Shown here: positions 1 through 11,922 of the stretch, piece by piece
Layout of the letters: every line of letters starts with the position of its first letter
Position numbering within the stretch: the first letter of the stretch is position 1
Assembly (NCBI GenBank): GCA_027422505.1
Contig: JAPQWV010000005.1
Coordinates: 18,890,001 to 18,954,000 of the forward strand
DNA from: Craterostigma plantagineum
Taxonomy: Eukaryota > Streptophyta > Magnoliopsida > Lamiales > Linderniaceae
Direction: 5' to 3'
DNA length: 64,000 nt
The notes under the pieces: generated by a model
Seen by the model: only the letters and a program-made list of their open reading frames with translations
What the model was told of the DNA's origin: nothing
Databases searched by the model: none
Program-made: the position numbers and the translations under genes

Positions 1-163
1 CTCTTTTCACCGGCAGAAAGTGGGAGATCTTTGCTTGATGTACTCGTGTAGTCTCTTGATTCAGCAGTCGATGATATTGCCGGTTCATGTATCCGTGCAA
101 TTACTGTGTAGCGAACGACAATGTGGCCTTTTTATTCAGGATATATGTACGACAAGGAGTAGT
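1..163. other. Unassigned left-edge sequence
   Basis: No gene or repeat was recognised here. Its last eight bases (156-163, GGAGTAGT) are the left target duplication of the hAT MITE that follows. Confidence 0.4.
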
Positions 164-566
164 TAGGGATGGCAGTGGGGCGGGGATTCCCCGTCCCCGC
201 GGGGATCCGCCCCGAACGGGGCGGGGACAGATTTTTCCCCGCGGGGATCCCGCCCCGTTCCCCGCCTCGCCCCGCCCCCTATTTATATATTATAATATAT
301 ATAATATTAAATTATAATTAAAATAATATTAAATATAGATTAATTAATATTTAATTAATACAAATATTATATAAAACTATAATTTATATAATATTTATAA
401 CGAAAATATATTTAGATTTATATATTACATTTAAAATATTAATTTTTTTTTAAAAAATTGAATCCCCGCGGGGATGGGGACGGGGACAATTTTGTCCCCG
501 AAAGCATCGCGGGGACGGGGACGGGGATTAGGTCCCCGCCCCCGCCCCGACCCATTGCCAACACTA
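164..566. mobile_element. hAT-type MITE with CCCCGC subterminal repeats
   Basis: A 403-bp element starts TAGGGATGGCA and ends TGCCAACACTA, which are imperfect inverted termini. It is flanked by identical 8-bp target duplications GGAGTAGT at 156-163 and 567-574. Eight-base duplications and TA...TA termini of this form are typical of hAT transposons. Both ends carry GC-rich runs of CCCCGCGGGG type (about 180-280 and 460-550) around an AT-rich core. There is no transposase ORF, so it is non-autonomous. The ORFs that cross it are artefacts of the GC-rich ends. Confidence 0.88.
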
Positions 567-574
567 GGAGTAGT

Positions 575-848
575 ACCATACTTGAGATGAGACGACCCTG
601 CTGAAGTAAGAAGGTTTCTTCGACTTGCAGTAACGGATGGTGAAAAAGAATTTGTAACTGCAAATGATGGAGATATGACCTAGCAGCTGTATCCGGTGGC
701 ATTAAGCTATTATACGTGGAGTAAGAATAGCTGCATATTGTAGCTTAACAGTGGAAGTTACTCCAATGTCCTTTGTAAAGCAGTATAATTATGAAATTGT
801 CACTGGCGACTGGCAACTGGCTGTGAAAAGGTGGCTTCAGACTTTTAG
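575..848. other. Unassigned sequence between two MITEs
   Basis: No convincing coding sequence or structural RNA was seen. The stretch is ordinary mixed-composition DNA up to the next inverted-repeat element. Confidence 0.4.
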
Positions 849-1698
849 GGCTCGTTTGATATCCATGTTTTGGATTTGATGGGTATAAGTTATTTGAGTA
901 TGGCTATACACGAATTTCGTTGATAGAATATTTTTAACATGTTTGATACGCGTGTTTTAATTATTTGGGTAATCGTATATATATTGTTTGATATGTATGT
1001 TTGAAATGGGTATGAAATTATAAAAAATACTTAAAAGGCAATTTTATCCTTTATAAAAAACAATTAAAAAAACATTACAACATCATCGTCTTCTTCGCAG
1101 AGTTCAGCAGAGTTCCCCAATTACAGATAGGGCAATGAAGCAAAACTAGCAGAGGCACAAAATCTTCAACCCCATATATGTAACCCATCACATATAGGGC
1201 AATGAAATCACATCATTAATTCGACCTGTTTCATGAACATAGGAGAGTCATCAAGCTCCGCCGCGCAGGACAACGTCATCTGGACTGTGGGCTTCGAGAT
1301 TTCGATCCGCGGTGGCTGCGTCTCTCTTGGAGAGTGGTTCGACTTCGACCTTTGGCTCCGGGGGATGGAGGAAAATGACGGAATGGCACAACAAATTAGG
1401 GCACGAGAGTTCGATCTCCCCGTCAGTTCGATCTGTGCGAGAGTGGATGATGAAATTGTTTGGAAATTTGATTTTTGTCTGTTGGGAAATAATTGGAGAA
1501 ATGACGAGGGCAAAATTGACATGATCAAGACGTGTATTGGTATAACCACGTGTGAGATGGGTATGTCCAAACAAGGCTAGTAAATGAATTTCGTGTAACA
1601 GACGTGTATTGATATACCAGGCTTGTATAGTGTTACAAGATAACAAACAATTGCAAATTTAATGATACCCATGTATACATGGGTATCAAACGAGCCGA
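849..1698. mobile_element. Tourist-like (PIF/Harbinger-type) MITE
   Basis: The left end reads GGGCTCGTTTGATATCCATG. The right end, read on the other strand, gives GGCTCGTTTGATACCCATG, so the two ends form a terminal inverted repeat of about 20 bp. The left flank is TTA, as expected for PIF/Harbinger insertions, but the right flank is not an exact TTA. The overlapping ORFs on both strands at 1208-1646 lie entirely inside it, match no family I know and are treated as spurious. The superfamily is inferred from TIR style. Confidence 0.6.
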
Positions 1699-3393
1699 TA
1701 GATAATAGATATATAAAAACAAAATACCAAACAAGATCCATGTTTGGATTGGAGCAATCTCAGGTTTTTGGATCAGCAAAGGCCCATAATATGGCCCATC
1801 AATTAGTGAAAAATAAAAAACGAAAAGAAAATAACTGAACTTCCACGTCACTCAGACAACACAGCCATCCAACGGCTCTGATTTCTTCAACGTGTGAGGA
1901 TCCTAGCCGTCCAACGTAGTCTTAGGCGACGCTGGTCGCTGACACTGAAAGTGGGCCGACACTAACACGAAAGCCCACGTGAAGTAGGCCAGCTCAATGG
2001 GACCTACGTAGGAAGAAAATAGACAGTTTAGGTCATAAATTGAACAGACGATTCTCGACAGTTTTTTTTTTATTTCGTATTATTTTAATTTATTTTTCTC
2101 TATATAGTGAGCTTTTACGTGAGAGTGACAGTTTTTTTTAAGTCCAATTTATGATGAACGAATGATAAGCCTAATTAGTACTCTTTGCACATTTAAATAC
2201 ATGTGCTATAATATATACATATATAATAATATTAAATTTTTTATTTAAAATTTGTAGTGGAAATTATAATTTAAGTTTAATTATTATCTATATAAATTAT
2301 AACTTTAAAGGTAAATAGTAATTAGCTAAAAATAGTAATTAAATGTAGTGAAATTTATTAATTTTATTTTTAATTTATTTTGTTAAGTGACATGCCAAGA
2401 TGACAGTTAATACATAACACTCACGCTTAATAAAATAAAATAGATATGTAAGAAAATTACTATTCATGGATTATCATATTCCTATCCTTGTTGTGACGAT
2501 CCATTTATATTTGAGTCTCTACCAAAAAGGGGTAATTGGTGAATGAGGTTAAGAGTTCGATTTCATTTAGCAGACTTAATTTAGTCGAAAATGTGTGAAC
2601 TATAGTGGCAAAAAATTCCTTTTTTTCATTATATTACATGAACGTTGCATATGTAACAATTTAGAAGAATCTCATCCCTAATTAAATAATCTTAGGCGTA
2701 GAGTATATATAAAGCCTTCTTAGCCTCTTTATGAAATATAACGCAGATGTTATTCAAGATTCCAAACGCAATTCTATCCAAGAGCACATGCACATGAACT
2801 CTACTCATCTTCTAGATATATTTATTTTATAAAAGATAAGTGTATTTCATTTGATTCTTATTGACTCGTCTTTTACTACTTAAACGTAGAAAGCTAATAA
2901 ATATCTCAACGATTTACATACCCGCATAATTAAAATTATTAAAGAAAGAATCCCATTTCATGTGACAGGATTGGGACCCATCATTTATGTAAGTCTTCGA
3001 TCATGGCATTTGAAAAAATACATGTATGATCATATTATTCGTTCACAATAATTTTAAATTAAAATATGTTGGATGATATCAACATTGACTTAAATTTAGA
3101 CCGCATGTGTTTCTTGGATACCAACAACATGCGCATATATTTATATATATGTATAACCTAAGAAAGATGGTGTGTTTGTATTCTTCTCATAGATGTAGAT
3201 AGCATTCAATTAATGAGCACCTAACTTGAAATTATAATGTTGGACGAGTTCATGTGACAAGCATATACTTCAATTATTTAATGCCCTCCCTTCTTATGGA
3301 GGCTTTGATTTGACACAATACAGAAAATATGCATTGGATAACCAATGAGTTAATGAATGCGAAGACTTTTTCAAACTTGGTCGATGATCTTCA

Positions 3394-3398
<5 letters not shown>
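1699..3398. other. AT-rich intergenic region, nothing recognised
   Basis: About 1.7 kb without a credible ORF. A short imperfect inverted pair surrounds 2030-2155 (a GACAGTTTTTTT motif in related contexts), but no element boundary could be fixed. No RNA gene was seen. Confidence 0.4.
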
Positions 3399-3440
<42 letters not shown>

Positions 3441-3447
3441 TATATAT
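3399..3447. repeat. (TA)n microsatellite
   Basis: A nearly uninterrupted run of TA dinucleotides immediately left of the large Mutator-like element. Runs like this are length-variable between individuals and create the spurious Ile/Tyr-rich ORF seen across it. Confidence 0.9.
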
Positions 3448-4489
3448 CTGTGTTTGTAGGGCCGTTTCCAAATCAGGCCCCATCGAAACTTTGCTTTTGA
3501 GTTCAGGCCCTCCTCAGATGAAATATAGGTTTACGGACCAACTTTAGATAAAATTCAAATTAAAGGGCATAAAGTATGATTTTGACGAAAATGCCCTTTT
3601 AGGTGTTATATAAAAAGGTATGTATTGCTATTATTCTGTTACGAGATGTTATTCAAATGGTATCAATCGACAAAACTATTTCAATGATCGATTTGCCGTA
3701 AATTTTCGAGCATACCGGGCACAAAATCAAGTTGGAAGTGTACTCGATGATCTCAATGATATTTACGTCGTCATATTTAAGATCCGTGAGGAATAATTTA
3801 GAAATTCATTTACGCAAATTACATAAATCGAGCATGTTTTTTGTCGAAATTAAAGCTAATATGCATAAATTCGAGAGACCCATACCTGGGAAATTACGTC
3901 GCGCCTTAGTGGTCCCTCAATTGTTCGTCCATCAAGATTAACGAAATGAAAGTAAAATCGCCAGTAGTTTAAATGAGTGTTCGTTATGTGGTATCAGAAA
4001 GGCGTAAGTGGTATAGTTTCCATAAGGTTCGGTACAATAGTGGCGTAAAGTGGTATAGTTACGATAAGAAGCGTTACTCAAACTGGTACGAGATATTATT
4101 CTAATTTGGTATTAATTTTATATAATGAGGTACTAAAACAGAGTAAAAAGGTATAATAGAAGCGTAAAGTGGTATCACAACGATAAGAAGCGTTACTCAC
4201 TCGAACTGGTACGATATATTATTCTCATTTTGGTATTAATTTTATAAGATGTAGTACAAAAATAGCGTCAAGTGGTATAATAGAGGCGTAAAGTGGTATA
4301 GCGACGATAACTATTACTTATTCTCATTTGGTATTAGTTTTATAAGATGTGGTACTAAAACAGAGTAAAGTGGTATAATAGAGGCGTAAACTGGTATAGC
4401 AAGTCACGCTGTTTTGGGCGGGAAAGCTGAATCTTAGTATTATTTTGGGTGGGAACTTTTATGTAGTATATATTCATGTAATAATGTGG

Positions 4490-6100
4490 TACCAGAAATG
4501 TAAGATTTGTTACAGATTACTGTTTATGCATTGGTGTATATTTACATGATCAAAACCTCATTACTTGACTAGTTGCATCTTATTTGCTAACAAAATCAAG
4601 GAACTTGGTGGTTTAATACATCAAATAATATATTTCCATGATTTTTATTCTTCTACAACCGAGAAAAGCAACTTTTATTTACGAAATTATTCGAACCATT
4701 AATATGGTACAGATAACATATTATCTAGTATCAGTACGACTTAATGTGGTATCGTTTCGTAATGTATTGTTACCAGGATAGTATAAATGGTTACCAAAAT
4801 ATTTACAAGTGGTATAATTTACATGTGATGTGGTATCATATAAAAATGGTGAGACCATATTCATTGACGGATCATGAAGCTTCTGGAATGTTCCTTATTT
4901 TTTGTTATGAATGGAGTATAAACTGGTACGACATTATGCTGAAGTGGTATATTTTACATGTGTCTTGGTATGGTACAAATATTGATCCATATTCATTGAC
5001 GAATCATGAAGCTTCTGGAATGTTCTTTATTTTCAGAGAATATATGTCATTTGGCAGGGTGCGAATGGGAAGGGATAACATTTATTTTCAGAGTATATGT
5101 CATTTGGAAGGTTGTGGAATATTCTTCATTTCGGCAGGTTATGGTACCCGTTGGGGAGGAAGTGGTATGATTTGGCGAGGATTTGGTATCATTTGGGGAG
5201 GAACTGGTACCATTTGGGGAGTAAGTGGTACGATTTGTAGAGGTAGTGGTACCATTTGGGGAGGTAGTGGTACTGTTTAACAAGAAACTTTTATGTAGTA
5301 TATATTCCTGTAATAATGTGGTACCAGAAACACTTTATGTGTTACAGATTGCGGTTTACGCGCTAGGGTTTCCAGTTTTTTGGTATAGAGTATCGGATCT
5401 TAGGGTAAACTGTTTCGGGGTTACGATTAAAGGTTTATTGTCGTAAGATTTGTTCTATGATTGATGTATAATATTTTTTAGGATATATTCGTTGTAATTC
5501 ATAATGGTATATATCAATGTGATGTAAATTTATTTGTCTACGATTTGCATTGGTATACAATTCACATGATCAAAACATCATTACTTGACTACTTATATCA
5601 TATTTGCATAAAATGTAACAAAATCAAGGAACTTCGTGGATTATACATCAAATCATATATTTCCATGATTTTTATTCCTCCACAACCGGAAAAAACAACT
5701 TTTATTTACGAAATTATTCGATCCATTAATATGGTACAGATAATATATTATCTAGTATCAGTACGACTTAATGTGGTATCATTTCGCATTGTTACCAGGA
5801 TAGTATAAAATGTTACCAAAATATTATCAAGTGGTATAATTTACATGTGATGTGGTATCATATAAAGATGGTGAGACCATATTCATTGACGGATCATGAA
5901 GCTTCTGGAATGTTCTTTATTTTCTGTTATGAATGGCGTATAAATTGGTACGACATTACGATGAAGTGGTATGTTTTACATGTGTTTTGGTATGGTACAA
6001 ATATTGATCCATATTCATTGACGGATCATGAAGCTTCTGGAATGTTCTTTATATTTTGGTATGAAAGGAGTATAAATTGGTATTAAATCATGCTGAAGTG
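4490..6100. repeat. Internal ~1.02-kb direct duplication in the Mutator-like element
   Basis: The segment beginning near 4490 recurs about 1,020-1,027 bp downstream. Shared anchors include CATGATCAAAAC (4545 and 5565) and AATATGGTACAGATAA (4701 and 5728). The copies differ by scattered substitutions and small indels, so the duplication is not recent. Confidence 0.75.
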
Positions 6101-7100
6101 GTATAGTTTTCACGTGATGTGGTATCATATAAAGATGGAGAGGCATATTCACCGTCAGCCATGTAGCTTCTGGAATGTTCTTATATATTGGTACGGAAGG
6201 AGTATAAATTGGTACTAAATCATGCTGAAGTGGTACATGTTACACGTAATGTGGTATCATATAAAAATGGAGAGGCATATTCACTGTTGGTCCATGTAGC
6301 TTCTGGAATGTTATTTATATTTTGGTATGAAAGGAGTATAAATTGGTACAAAATCATGCTGAAGTGGTACAGTTTACACGTGATGTGGTATCATATAAAG
6401 ATGGAGAGGCATATTCACTGTCGGCCCATGTAGCTTCTGGAATGTTCTTATATTTTGGTATGAAAGGAGTATAAATTGGTACGAAATCATGCTGAAGTGG
6501 TACAGTTTACACGTTATGTGGTATTATATAAAGATGGAGAGGCATATTCACTGTTGGCCCATGTAGCTTATGGAATATTCTTATATTTTGGTATGAAAGG
6601 AGTATAAATTGGTATTAAATCATGCTGAAGTGGTACAGTTTATATATTATAACTAAGTGGTATAATTTACATGTGATGCGGTATTATGTAAAGAAACTAT
6701 TTTTCCGGCCATATAAGTTTCTGTAATGTTCTTATTTTTTGGTACGAGTGGAGTATATATTGGTACCATATTATAATGAAGTGGTATAATTACATGCGAT
6801 GTGGTATTGTGTAAATAAATTATTTTCCAGGCCATATAAGTTTCTGTAATATTTTTATTTTTTGGTACGAGTGGAGTATATATTGGTACCATATTATAAT
6901 GAAGTGGTATAGTTTACATGTGATGTGGTATTGTGTAAAGAAATTATTTTTCCGGCCATATAAGTTTCTGTAATGTTCTTATTTTTTGGTACGAGTGGAG
7001 TATATATTGGTATCATAATATACTTAAGTGATATAATTTATATGTGATGTGGTACCAAATTAAACTTATGCGGTATAATTTAACTGTGATGTGGTATGAA
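5829..7100 (+). repeat. Tandem array, 132-134 bp then ~123 bp units
   Basis: Units start with AAGTGGTATA-like sequence. Starts near 5829, 5964, 6096, 6228, 6362, 6495 and 6628 give spacings of 132-135 bp. A second set near 6654, 6779, 6902 and 7025 is spaced 123-125 bp. Each unit carries TTCTGGAATGTTC-like and ATTGGTAC-like words. It is wholly inside the Mutator-like element and codes for nothing recognisable. Confidence 0.85.
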
Positions 7101-7798
7101 ATAGAACTAGTTCAAAACGCTACAGTAAAAACAGAAGCAGATGACCTGAACTCTTAACATCCTTCCAAAAGCTGAGCCATCATTCGAAACACCAACTGTG
7201 CTAAACACTCGATTCATCGACTTCTTATGCCTGCTGGACGCCGTTCACTCGATTCATCGACTTTCTTCTTCCCAGCAACTATATTCTCCTTCTTTCGGCC
7301 AATTCCTCCGCGATCGACGCCGCGCTTCTTCCCATCAACTTTCTTCTTCCCAGCAACCTTCTTCCGGCCAATTTCTTGGCGATTAACGGGTTTCTTCTTC
7401 GCCATCGCAAGATTCGTCGATTAAGGGTGTAAAGAGGGCCTGAAATTTCGTCGGCTTTTCTCGATGAAAGGGGGAAATTGATTTTAGAATTTCTGGTACT
7501 GAAATCGATTTGATGTAATTTCTGAAAAAAATAAGGGTACAAAAGTCTTTTCCGTCTGAATGGGTCTTCATCCCTAACCAAAATATTGTTTGGGTCCTTC
7601 TCCCTACTTAAAATGTAAAGAGGGCCTGATTCCTGCTTAAAACTCTTAGTAGGGCCTGAAATACAATTGACCCGTGTTTGTAATAGTAATTGATATGATA
7701 TTGGAATGACGACAAAACCTAAAGAACGATATCTCCAGTATGGTTTAAGTTCTAAAGTAATGCCGACATAACTTTACGATATAATGTAAATTAGATAA

Positions 7799-8541
7799 GA
7801 GTTCGTTTGGATTCCCGTATTTGAAAGAAATCGTTTGATTTTAAATTATGAATTTCAAAATCGTAATTTCAAATCCAAATTCACTGTTTGGCAAATATTA
7901 GAATTTCGAAATTCGGATTTCAAAACAGAGCTCGACTCGAGCCCGTGAAGCTCGTCGAACTCGATTTCTAACTTTTTCTTAAATAATTTAAAAAAGTACA
8001 AAATAAAATAAAATAGAAATCATGAATAATATAAAAGAAAAAAACAAGCTCGTGAGCCGGTTTGCGAGCTTTCAAGTGCCCACGAGTGAGCTGGAGCTCG
8101 AGTCGGCTCATTCACGAACCGTGACTAGCTCGACCTAGAGCTCGTCGAGCTCGAGCCGGCTCATTCGCGAATACATGACGAGCTCGAGTCCGCTCATCGA
8201 GCTTGCGAATTGCCTAGACTCACCCCCTAATTATTACTATTATTATTATTGTTGTTGTTTTATTATATTTTTTCATTATTATTATTTACTATTATTATTG
8301 TTATACTAATATTATTATTATTAGTATTATTATTATTATCAATTACGAAAACCGGTTATGTGCTCAGCTTTGGATTTCGAAAACGGAACATTTGACACGA
8401 AATTTCAAATCCGACGAATTATAAGAGTTTGGATTTCCCATTGGATTTGGGCGAAATCGAAATCCAAATCGGTGTGATCGCCAAACGGAAGATTTCGGCG
8501 AAATCCGAATTTTAATCGAAATCCGGAATCCAAACGGGGCA
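7799..8541. mobile_element. Tourist-like MITE with a nested hAT fragment
   Basis: The left end GAGTTCGTTTGGATTCC and the right end (minus strand TGCCCCGTTTGGATTCC) form inverted termini. TAA lies on both sides (7796-7798 and 8542-8544), fitting the 3-bp target of PIF/Harbinger elements. The ends hold many GAAATCC/GGATTTC words. A GAGCTCG-rich segment (7928-8227) and ATT-type microsatellites interrupt it. Confidence 0.65.
7928..8227. mobile_element. Left-truncated hAT-like MITE with GAGCTCG repeats
   Basis: The segment is dense in GAGCTCG/CTCGAGC words and ends CTAGACTCACCCCCTA. The end, read on the minus strand as TAGGGGGTGAG, matches the style of the other hAT MITEs here. No matching left terminus or 8-bp duplication was found, so it looks truncated or rearranged. 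Family assignment is inferred from the end sequence only. Confidence 0.5.
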
Positions 8542-8569
8542 TAAAGAAAAACGAAAGATTCCTAAATAT

Positions 8570-8983
8570 ATAACACTAGAGTGTGCTTGGTTTATGGTTT
8601 TTATAAGGAAAGAAAAGAAATTGAAAAAAAAAAATTTTGTGTGTGGTTGATTATATAAATACGCGAGGAAAAGAAAAGAAAACTTAAAATAAAAATGTAA
8701 AGCTAAATCATGGAAAATCAATTTTCTCCCCAAAATGGTGAGAAAATGGGAAGGAAACAAGAGAAAACCATTTTCTCCTTAATTTTCTTTTACTCACCCC
8801 TTTTCTTGATCCAAACAAGAAAAATTAGTTTTTCTGATTGGCATATTTTGCAAAGATCAGTTTTATCGGTTAAACAAAAAGTGATAATAATCGGACGGCA
8901 ATCCACGGGAAGTAAGTCAACAAGATATTTCAATGGTGAAAAAGCCATAAAAAATTAATTAATGGCCCATGCTTTGAAAATAC
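8570..8983. other. Unassigned AT-rich stretch, possible decayed MITE
   Basis: GAGTGTGCTTGGTTTATGG near 8580 weakly mirrors TTCTTGTTTGGATCA (minus strand) near 8810, suggesting an old inverted-repeat element. Short ORFs on both strands here are low complexity and unrecognised. Confidence 0.3.
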
Positions 8984-9415
8984 GGTAATCTATAGAAAAG
9001 TACCCAATAGGAAAAAAATTTTACACATAACTACCCATGTCAGAAAATTTTGTAGATAGGTACCCAATTTAATTTTACCAGTTTCTTTAGTCATATCGTA
9101 CCTTCCTGTGTGTATATTGCGTACTATAACACGTTTATATAGGGTACCTAAATATAGGATACGTCGTACCTACGGGTATGCCTGTGTGTTATACAGGGCG
9201 TACCTAAATATAACATACGTCGTACCATTTTCTGTTATATAAGGTACCCAAATGTGTTGAGATAGGGTACCCAAATGTGTTGTTTGGTGTACTTTCGGGG
9301 ATCGGGTACCTATGTGCAAAAACTTTATTCTGTTAGGTACCTACATATAAAAAAATCCTGACTGGGTACTAAATTACAAATTTTTTTCCAAATAGGTACT
9401 TATGTGTAAAAACCC
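8984..9415. mobile_element. Small Mutator-like element with GGTACC words
   Basis: Inverted termini are about 60 bp or longer and degenerate. The left is GGTAATCTATAGAAAAGTACC; the right on the minus strand is GGGTTTTTACACATAAGTACC. Both continue with poly-A tracts and a second GTACCC word about 30 bp inward. The interior carries repeated GGTACCTA/GGTACCCAAA words. Flanks share only AAAATA, so a 9-bp duplication is not proven. It is grouped with the Mutator-like elements by terminal design. Confidence 0.55.
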
Positions 9416-9674
9416 CAAAATATTTACTACGAAAACCCAATTATTTTCGGTGAAAACTACACATTTTTACCATATTTCTGTGTCACAGTATCATTATGTA
9501 TTACAAATTTCAAGATATTTAAAGGTCGGCGATGTTAATTTGGACGACTGGATATATAACTGAATTTTGAATTAATTTTCAATAAAAGCTCCTGGGTATC
9601 TATGAATTAATTAAGAATTAAATAATTAAATCCGAAAAACAAAACCCTCCCGTGATCATGTATTAAAAAGCTTA

Positions 9675-9904
9675 GAGCATTTCCAATCGAACTGCAAAAC
9701 CAAAAAAAAAATCTGAAATTTACTCCAACTGAACCCCAAAACCAAACTCAAAATGAGATTTATTATTTCTCTCACCTAAATAATCGCATATATGCAGTTC
9801 ATGACAGTTTTTTGCGTTTTAATTTTTAAAATAACATAATAATCCAAAATTTATATTAAATTGCATAAAACACACAACACACGTATTACAAACAGTCCAC
9901 TCTC

Positions 9905-9943
<39 letters not shown>

Positions 9944-10375
9944 ATAATATATTTGATTTGACACGTTTATTGTATCCCTCACACCTCTTATCTGATTCAT
10001 CCGAAAATTCGAGAGGTTTGGTTTGTCTTTCAACTGCCTCAGCTTGTCGCAGCTACTAGGCATATATTTCTACTTTTTTAACAATTTTAGTCGATGGGGC
10101 TGCCTTTGCCACGGTACCAAGCTAATCTAGAGAGTTAGAAGTTACGATTTCACATGATGGTAGGACTCCTTATACTTCGTCCGGCTAAACATGATTGAAT
10201 GTAAAGTTGTAAAATTTGTGGGTAGTATTGAAATTTAGAAAATTAGTGTGGAACTGAATATTACAATGTAGTCTATTGAGTTTGAGAATGCGTTGATCGG
10301 TTGGAGAAGAATTACTGCATTTTGAGTTTGGGATGCGTTTGCGTTTGAGAATGCGTTTCTCGGTTGGAGATGGTC
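9675..10375. mobile_element. PIF/Harbinger-type MITE (GAGCATTTCCAA ends)
   Basis: The left end is GAGCATTTCCAATCGAACTG and the right end on the minus strand is GACCATCTCCAACCGAGAAA. TTA directly abuts both ends (9672-9674 and 10376-10378). The element is 701 bp with no transposase, and contains a (TC)n run. The ORF across it on the minus strand is a by-product of that run. Confidence 0.7.
9908..9940. repeat. (CT)n microsatellite
   Basis: About 16 uninterrupted CT repeats inside the MITE. Confidence 0.95.
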
Positions 10376-10378
10376 TTA

Positions 10379-10758
10379 GTAGGGCCGTTTAACAATAACA
10401 TTCATTATATATTAAACACAAAAGCAAAGCCAAATTAATAAAGAAAAAAGAAAAATTAAAAAGTAGAAATCATGCTCGAAGATCTCTAATTTACTCGCCG
10501 GCTGATGCACCTTCGTAAATGCCAAATTCTTAGAAACAAATCTCCAAAGATCGAGAATATATCCCATTCTAATGCTAACCACTCACTTCTAATTAAGCTC
10601 TAAATAAAACTATATTGAAGTCAATAATATATAGATGATTCATGAATACTGCAAAGAGAAAGACATTACAGTTCTCTCATCGTCTGCTCAAACAAGTACA
10701 TACTATATAATAAGGTTGCATCTAATTACATAAATCGACGTTCCTGGTGACGGTTTGT
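10379..10758. other. 3' flank of the LSH gene
   Basis: Contains no ORF of note. It lies just downstream of the minus-strand LSH stop codon and should hold its 3' UTR and poly(A) site. Confidence 0.35.
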
Positions 10759-11286
10759 TCAACTGCGCTTCTTCCTCTTCTTCTTCTTCTCATAGCTAAC
10801 ACCTCTCGCCTTCGACTGCTCATCTCTAACCTCCCTCAGATAGAGCCTCACCGCCTTCGCCCCAAAAGGGTTCGCCTCCGCCGGCCCGCCGTTTTCCTCG
10901 TACGCCGCCCTCAGCCGCCCTATGAGGGCGTCGAGGCTGCCCCACGCCTGCTTCAAAGGGCACGGGCAGGGCGCCGGCGGGCAGGGGTGGCCGAAGAAGG
11001 GACACACGGCGGCGTGAACCTTAGTCTTTCCGAACTGGTCGAGGTATCTGAGGAACTCGAGGACGTGGGCCCCACTGCACCGCGAGAGGCTGAGCGGCGC
11101 CGGTCTGTGGTTTCTGAGGTACTGTCCGAAGGTGTTCCAGTCACGGCGCTTTTGGTTCTGGTAACGGCTTAGCTGCGGCGGAGAAGGGCTGCACTCGCCG
11201 TCGGTGGCGGCGGCGGCGGCGTCGAGGTGGTGGCGGAGGGGGGCTTGGGCTGATGTGGGTGGTTGGGTGTTTGTTTGATCGGCCAT
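10759..11286 (-). CDS. LSH: ALOG-domain protein, LIGHT-SENSITIVE HYPOCOTYLS family
   Basis: A single-exon ORF of 175 residues. The ALOG domain runs from about residue 38 ([14 protein letters not shown]) to about 165. It includes the zinc-ribbon-like insert with His and Cys around residues 91-110 ([17 protein letters not shown]) and the helix ending [18 protein letters not shown] basic tail, KKKKRKKRS, is a nuclear-localisation signal, as in other members. ALOG proteins are small plant-specific nuclear DNA-binding regulators, derived in evolution from a tyrosine-recombinase DNA-binding domain, and act in light responses, organ boundaries and meristem fate. The length is normal for short LSH proteins; the protein ends right after the NLS. 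I cannot tell which LSH paralogue it is. Confidence 0.95.
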   Translation of the reverse strand: MADQTNTQPPTSAQAPLRHHLDAAAAATDGECSPSPPQLSRYQNQKRRDWNTFGQYLRNHRPAPLSLSRCSGAHVLEFLRYLDQFGKTKVHAAVCPFFGHPCPPAPCPCPLKQAWGSLDALIGRLRAAYEENGGPAEANPFGAKAVRLYLREVRDEQSKARGVSYEKKKKRKKRS

Positions 11287-11922
11287 TTTTTGTCTGTTTT
11301 TCTGTCTTAGGGTTTGGTGAAGAAGATGATCAAGCTGAGATTCATGTAGTTGGTTTGGTGGATTAGGTTTCCTTTCTTGGCGTTTTTGTGTGTGTGAATG
11401 TTTTGGTTCTATATTTATTACATGGGATGGGAGATATGAATTATGATGTGTGTGTGTGTGTTTTGTTTTGTTAACAGTAGGTGAGGGGAAGCATTATTAT
11501 TAGGGCTTTTTGTTCAAAGGGGGAGATGGAGACTGGAGTAGGGTATGTAGTAAGAGAGAAGAATGTTAGAGAAGGTATTTTAAAATAAGAAATTGAGGGA
11601 ATAATAAGTTATTATGTGATTTTGTTTCTTGACCTCGCGTTTGATTAACATCTCATTTTGCCAATGACCAAAATTTCCTCGGGCAATTTTCAGTACCTTC
11701 TGTTATCTGTTTTTCTGTTAGGTAACCTTAAATTTACACTTTTCTAGTAAATTCGGATTACAAACTTAAATTTTATGCATTTCTGTCTATATATTTTATT
11801 TTATTTTATTTTATAAGATTTGACTCCTCTCTGATAGCGTGACAGTGAATTGCTCACTCAATTTGGACAAGAACAGAAATAAGTACACTTCGATTTAACT
11901 CGCAGTGCAGCCATATATTTAT
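11287..11922. promoter_or_regulatory. Upstream region of the LSH gene
   Basis: The 5' flank of the minus-strand LSH gene. It contains CT-rich leader sequence (on the gene strand), a (TG)n run near 11440-11465 and AT-rich sequence. It ends at the 9-bp duplication of the next Mutator-like element, so that insertion lies about 0.6 kb upstream of the start codon. No specific operator was identified. Confidence 0.4.

Larger units (their letters stand above)
3459..7673. mobile_element. Large non-autonomous Mutator-like element (GGTATA-rich)
   Basis: A 4,215-bp element is bounded by identical 9-bp direct repeats GTGTTTGTA (3450-3458 and 7674-7682), the hallmark of Mutator-like insertion. The termini are degenerate inverted repeats: the left begins GGGCCGTTTCCAAATCAGGC; the right, read on the minus strand, begins GGGTCAATTGTATTTCAGGC. 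In both, the CAGGCCC word recurs about 30 bp further in. The interior carries dozens of GTGGTATA/GGTAC words in one orientation, a 1.02-kb internal duplication and a tandem array. No transposase domain was seen. ORFs inside, including the 178-codon one at 4744-5280, are made of these repeats. Confidence 0.8.

Noticed and set aside
1208..1646. Overlapping ORFs of 115-131 codons on both strands
   Set aside because: They overlap each other and sit inside a MITE; no domain, no intron signals and no codon bias.
4744..5280. 178-codon ORF with repeated WY and HEASGMF segments
   Set aside because: It lies wholly in the repeat array of the Mutator-like element; its protein repeats simply mirror the GTGGTATA DNA repeats, and it matches no domain I know.
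5829..7100. Regular direct repeats that could suggest a CRISPR array
   Set aside because: Repeat and 'spacer' are both conserved as one 123-134-bp unit, the setting is a plant nuclear genome, and there are no cas genes.
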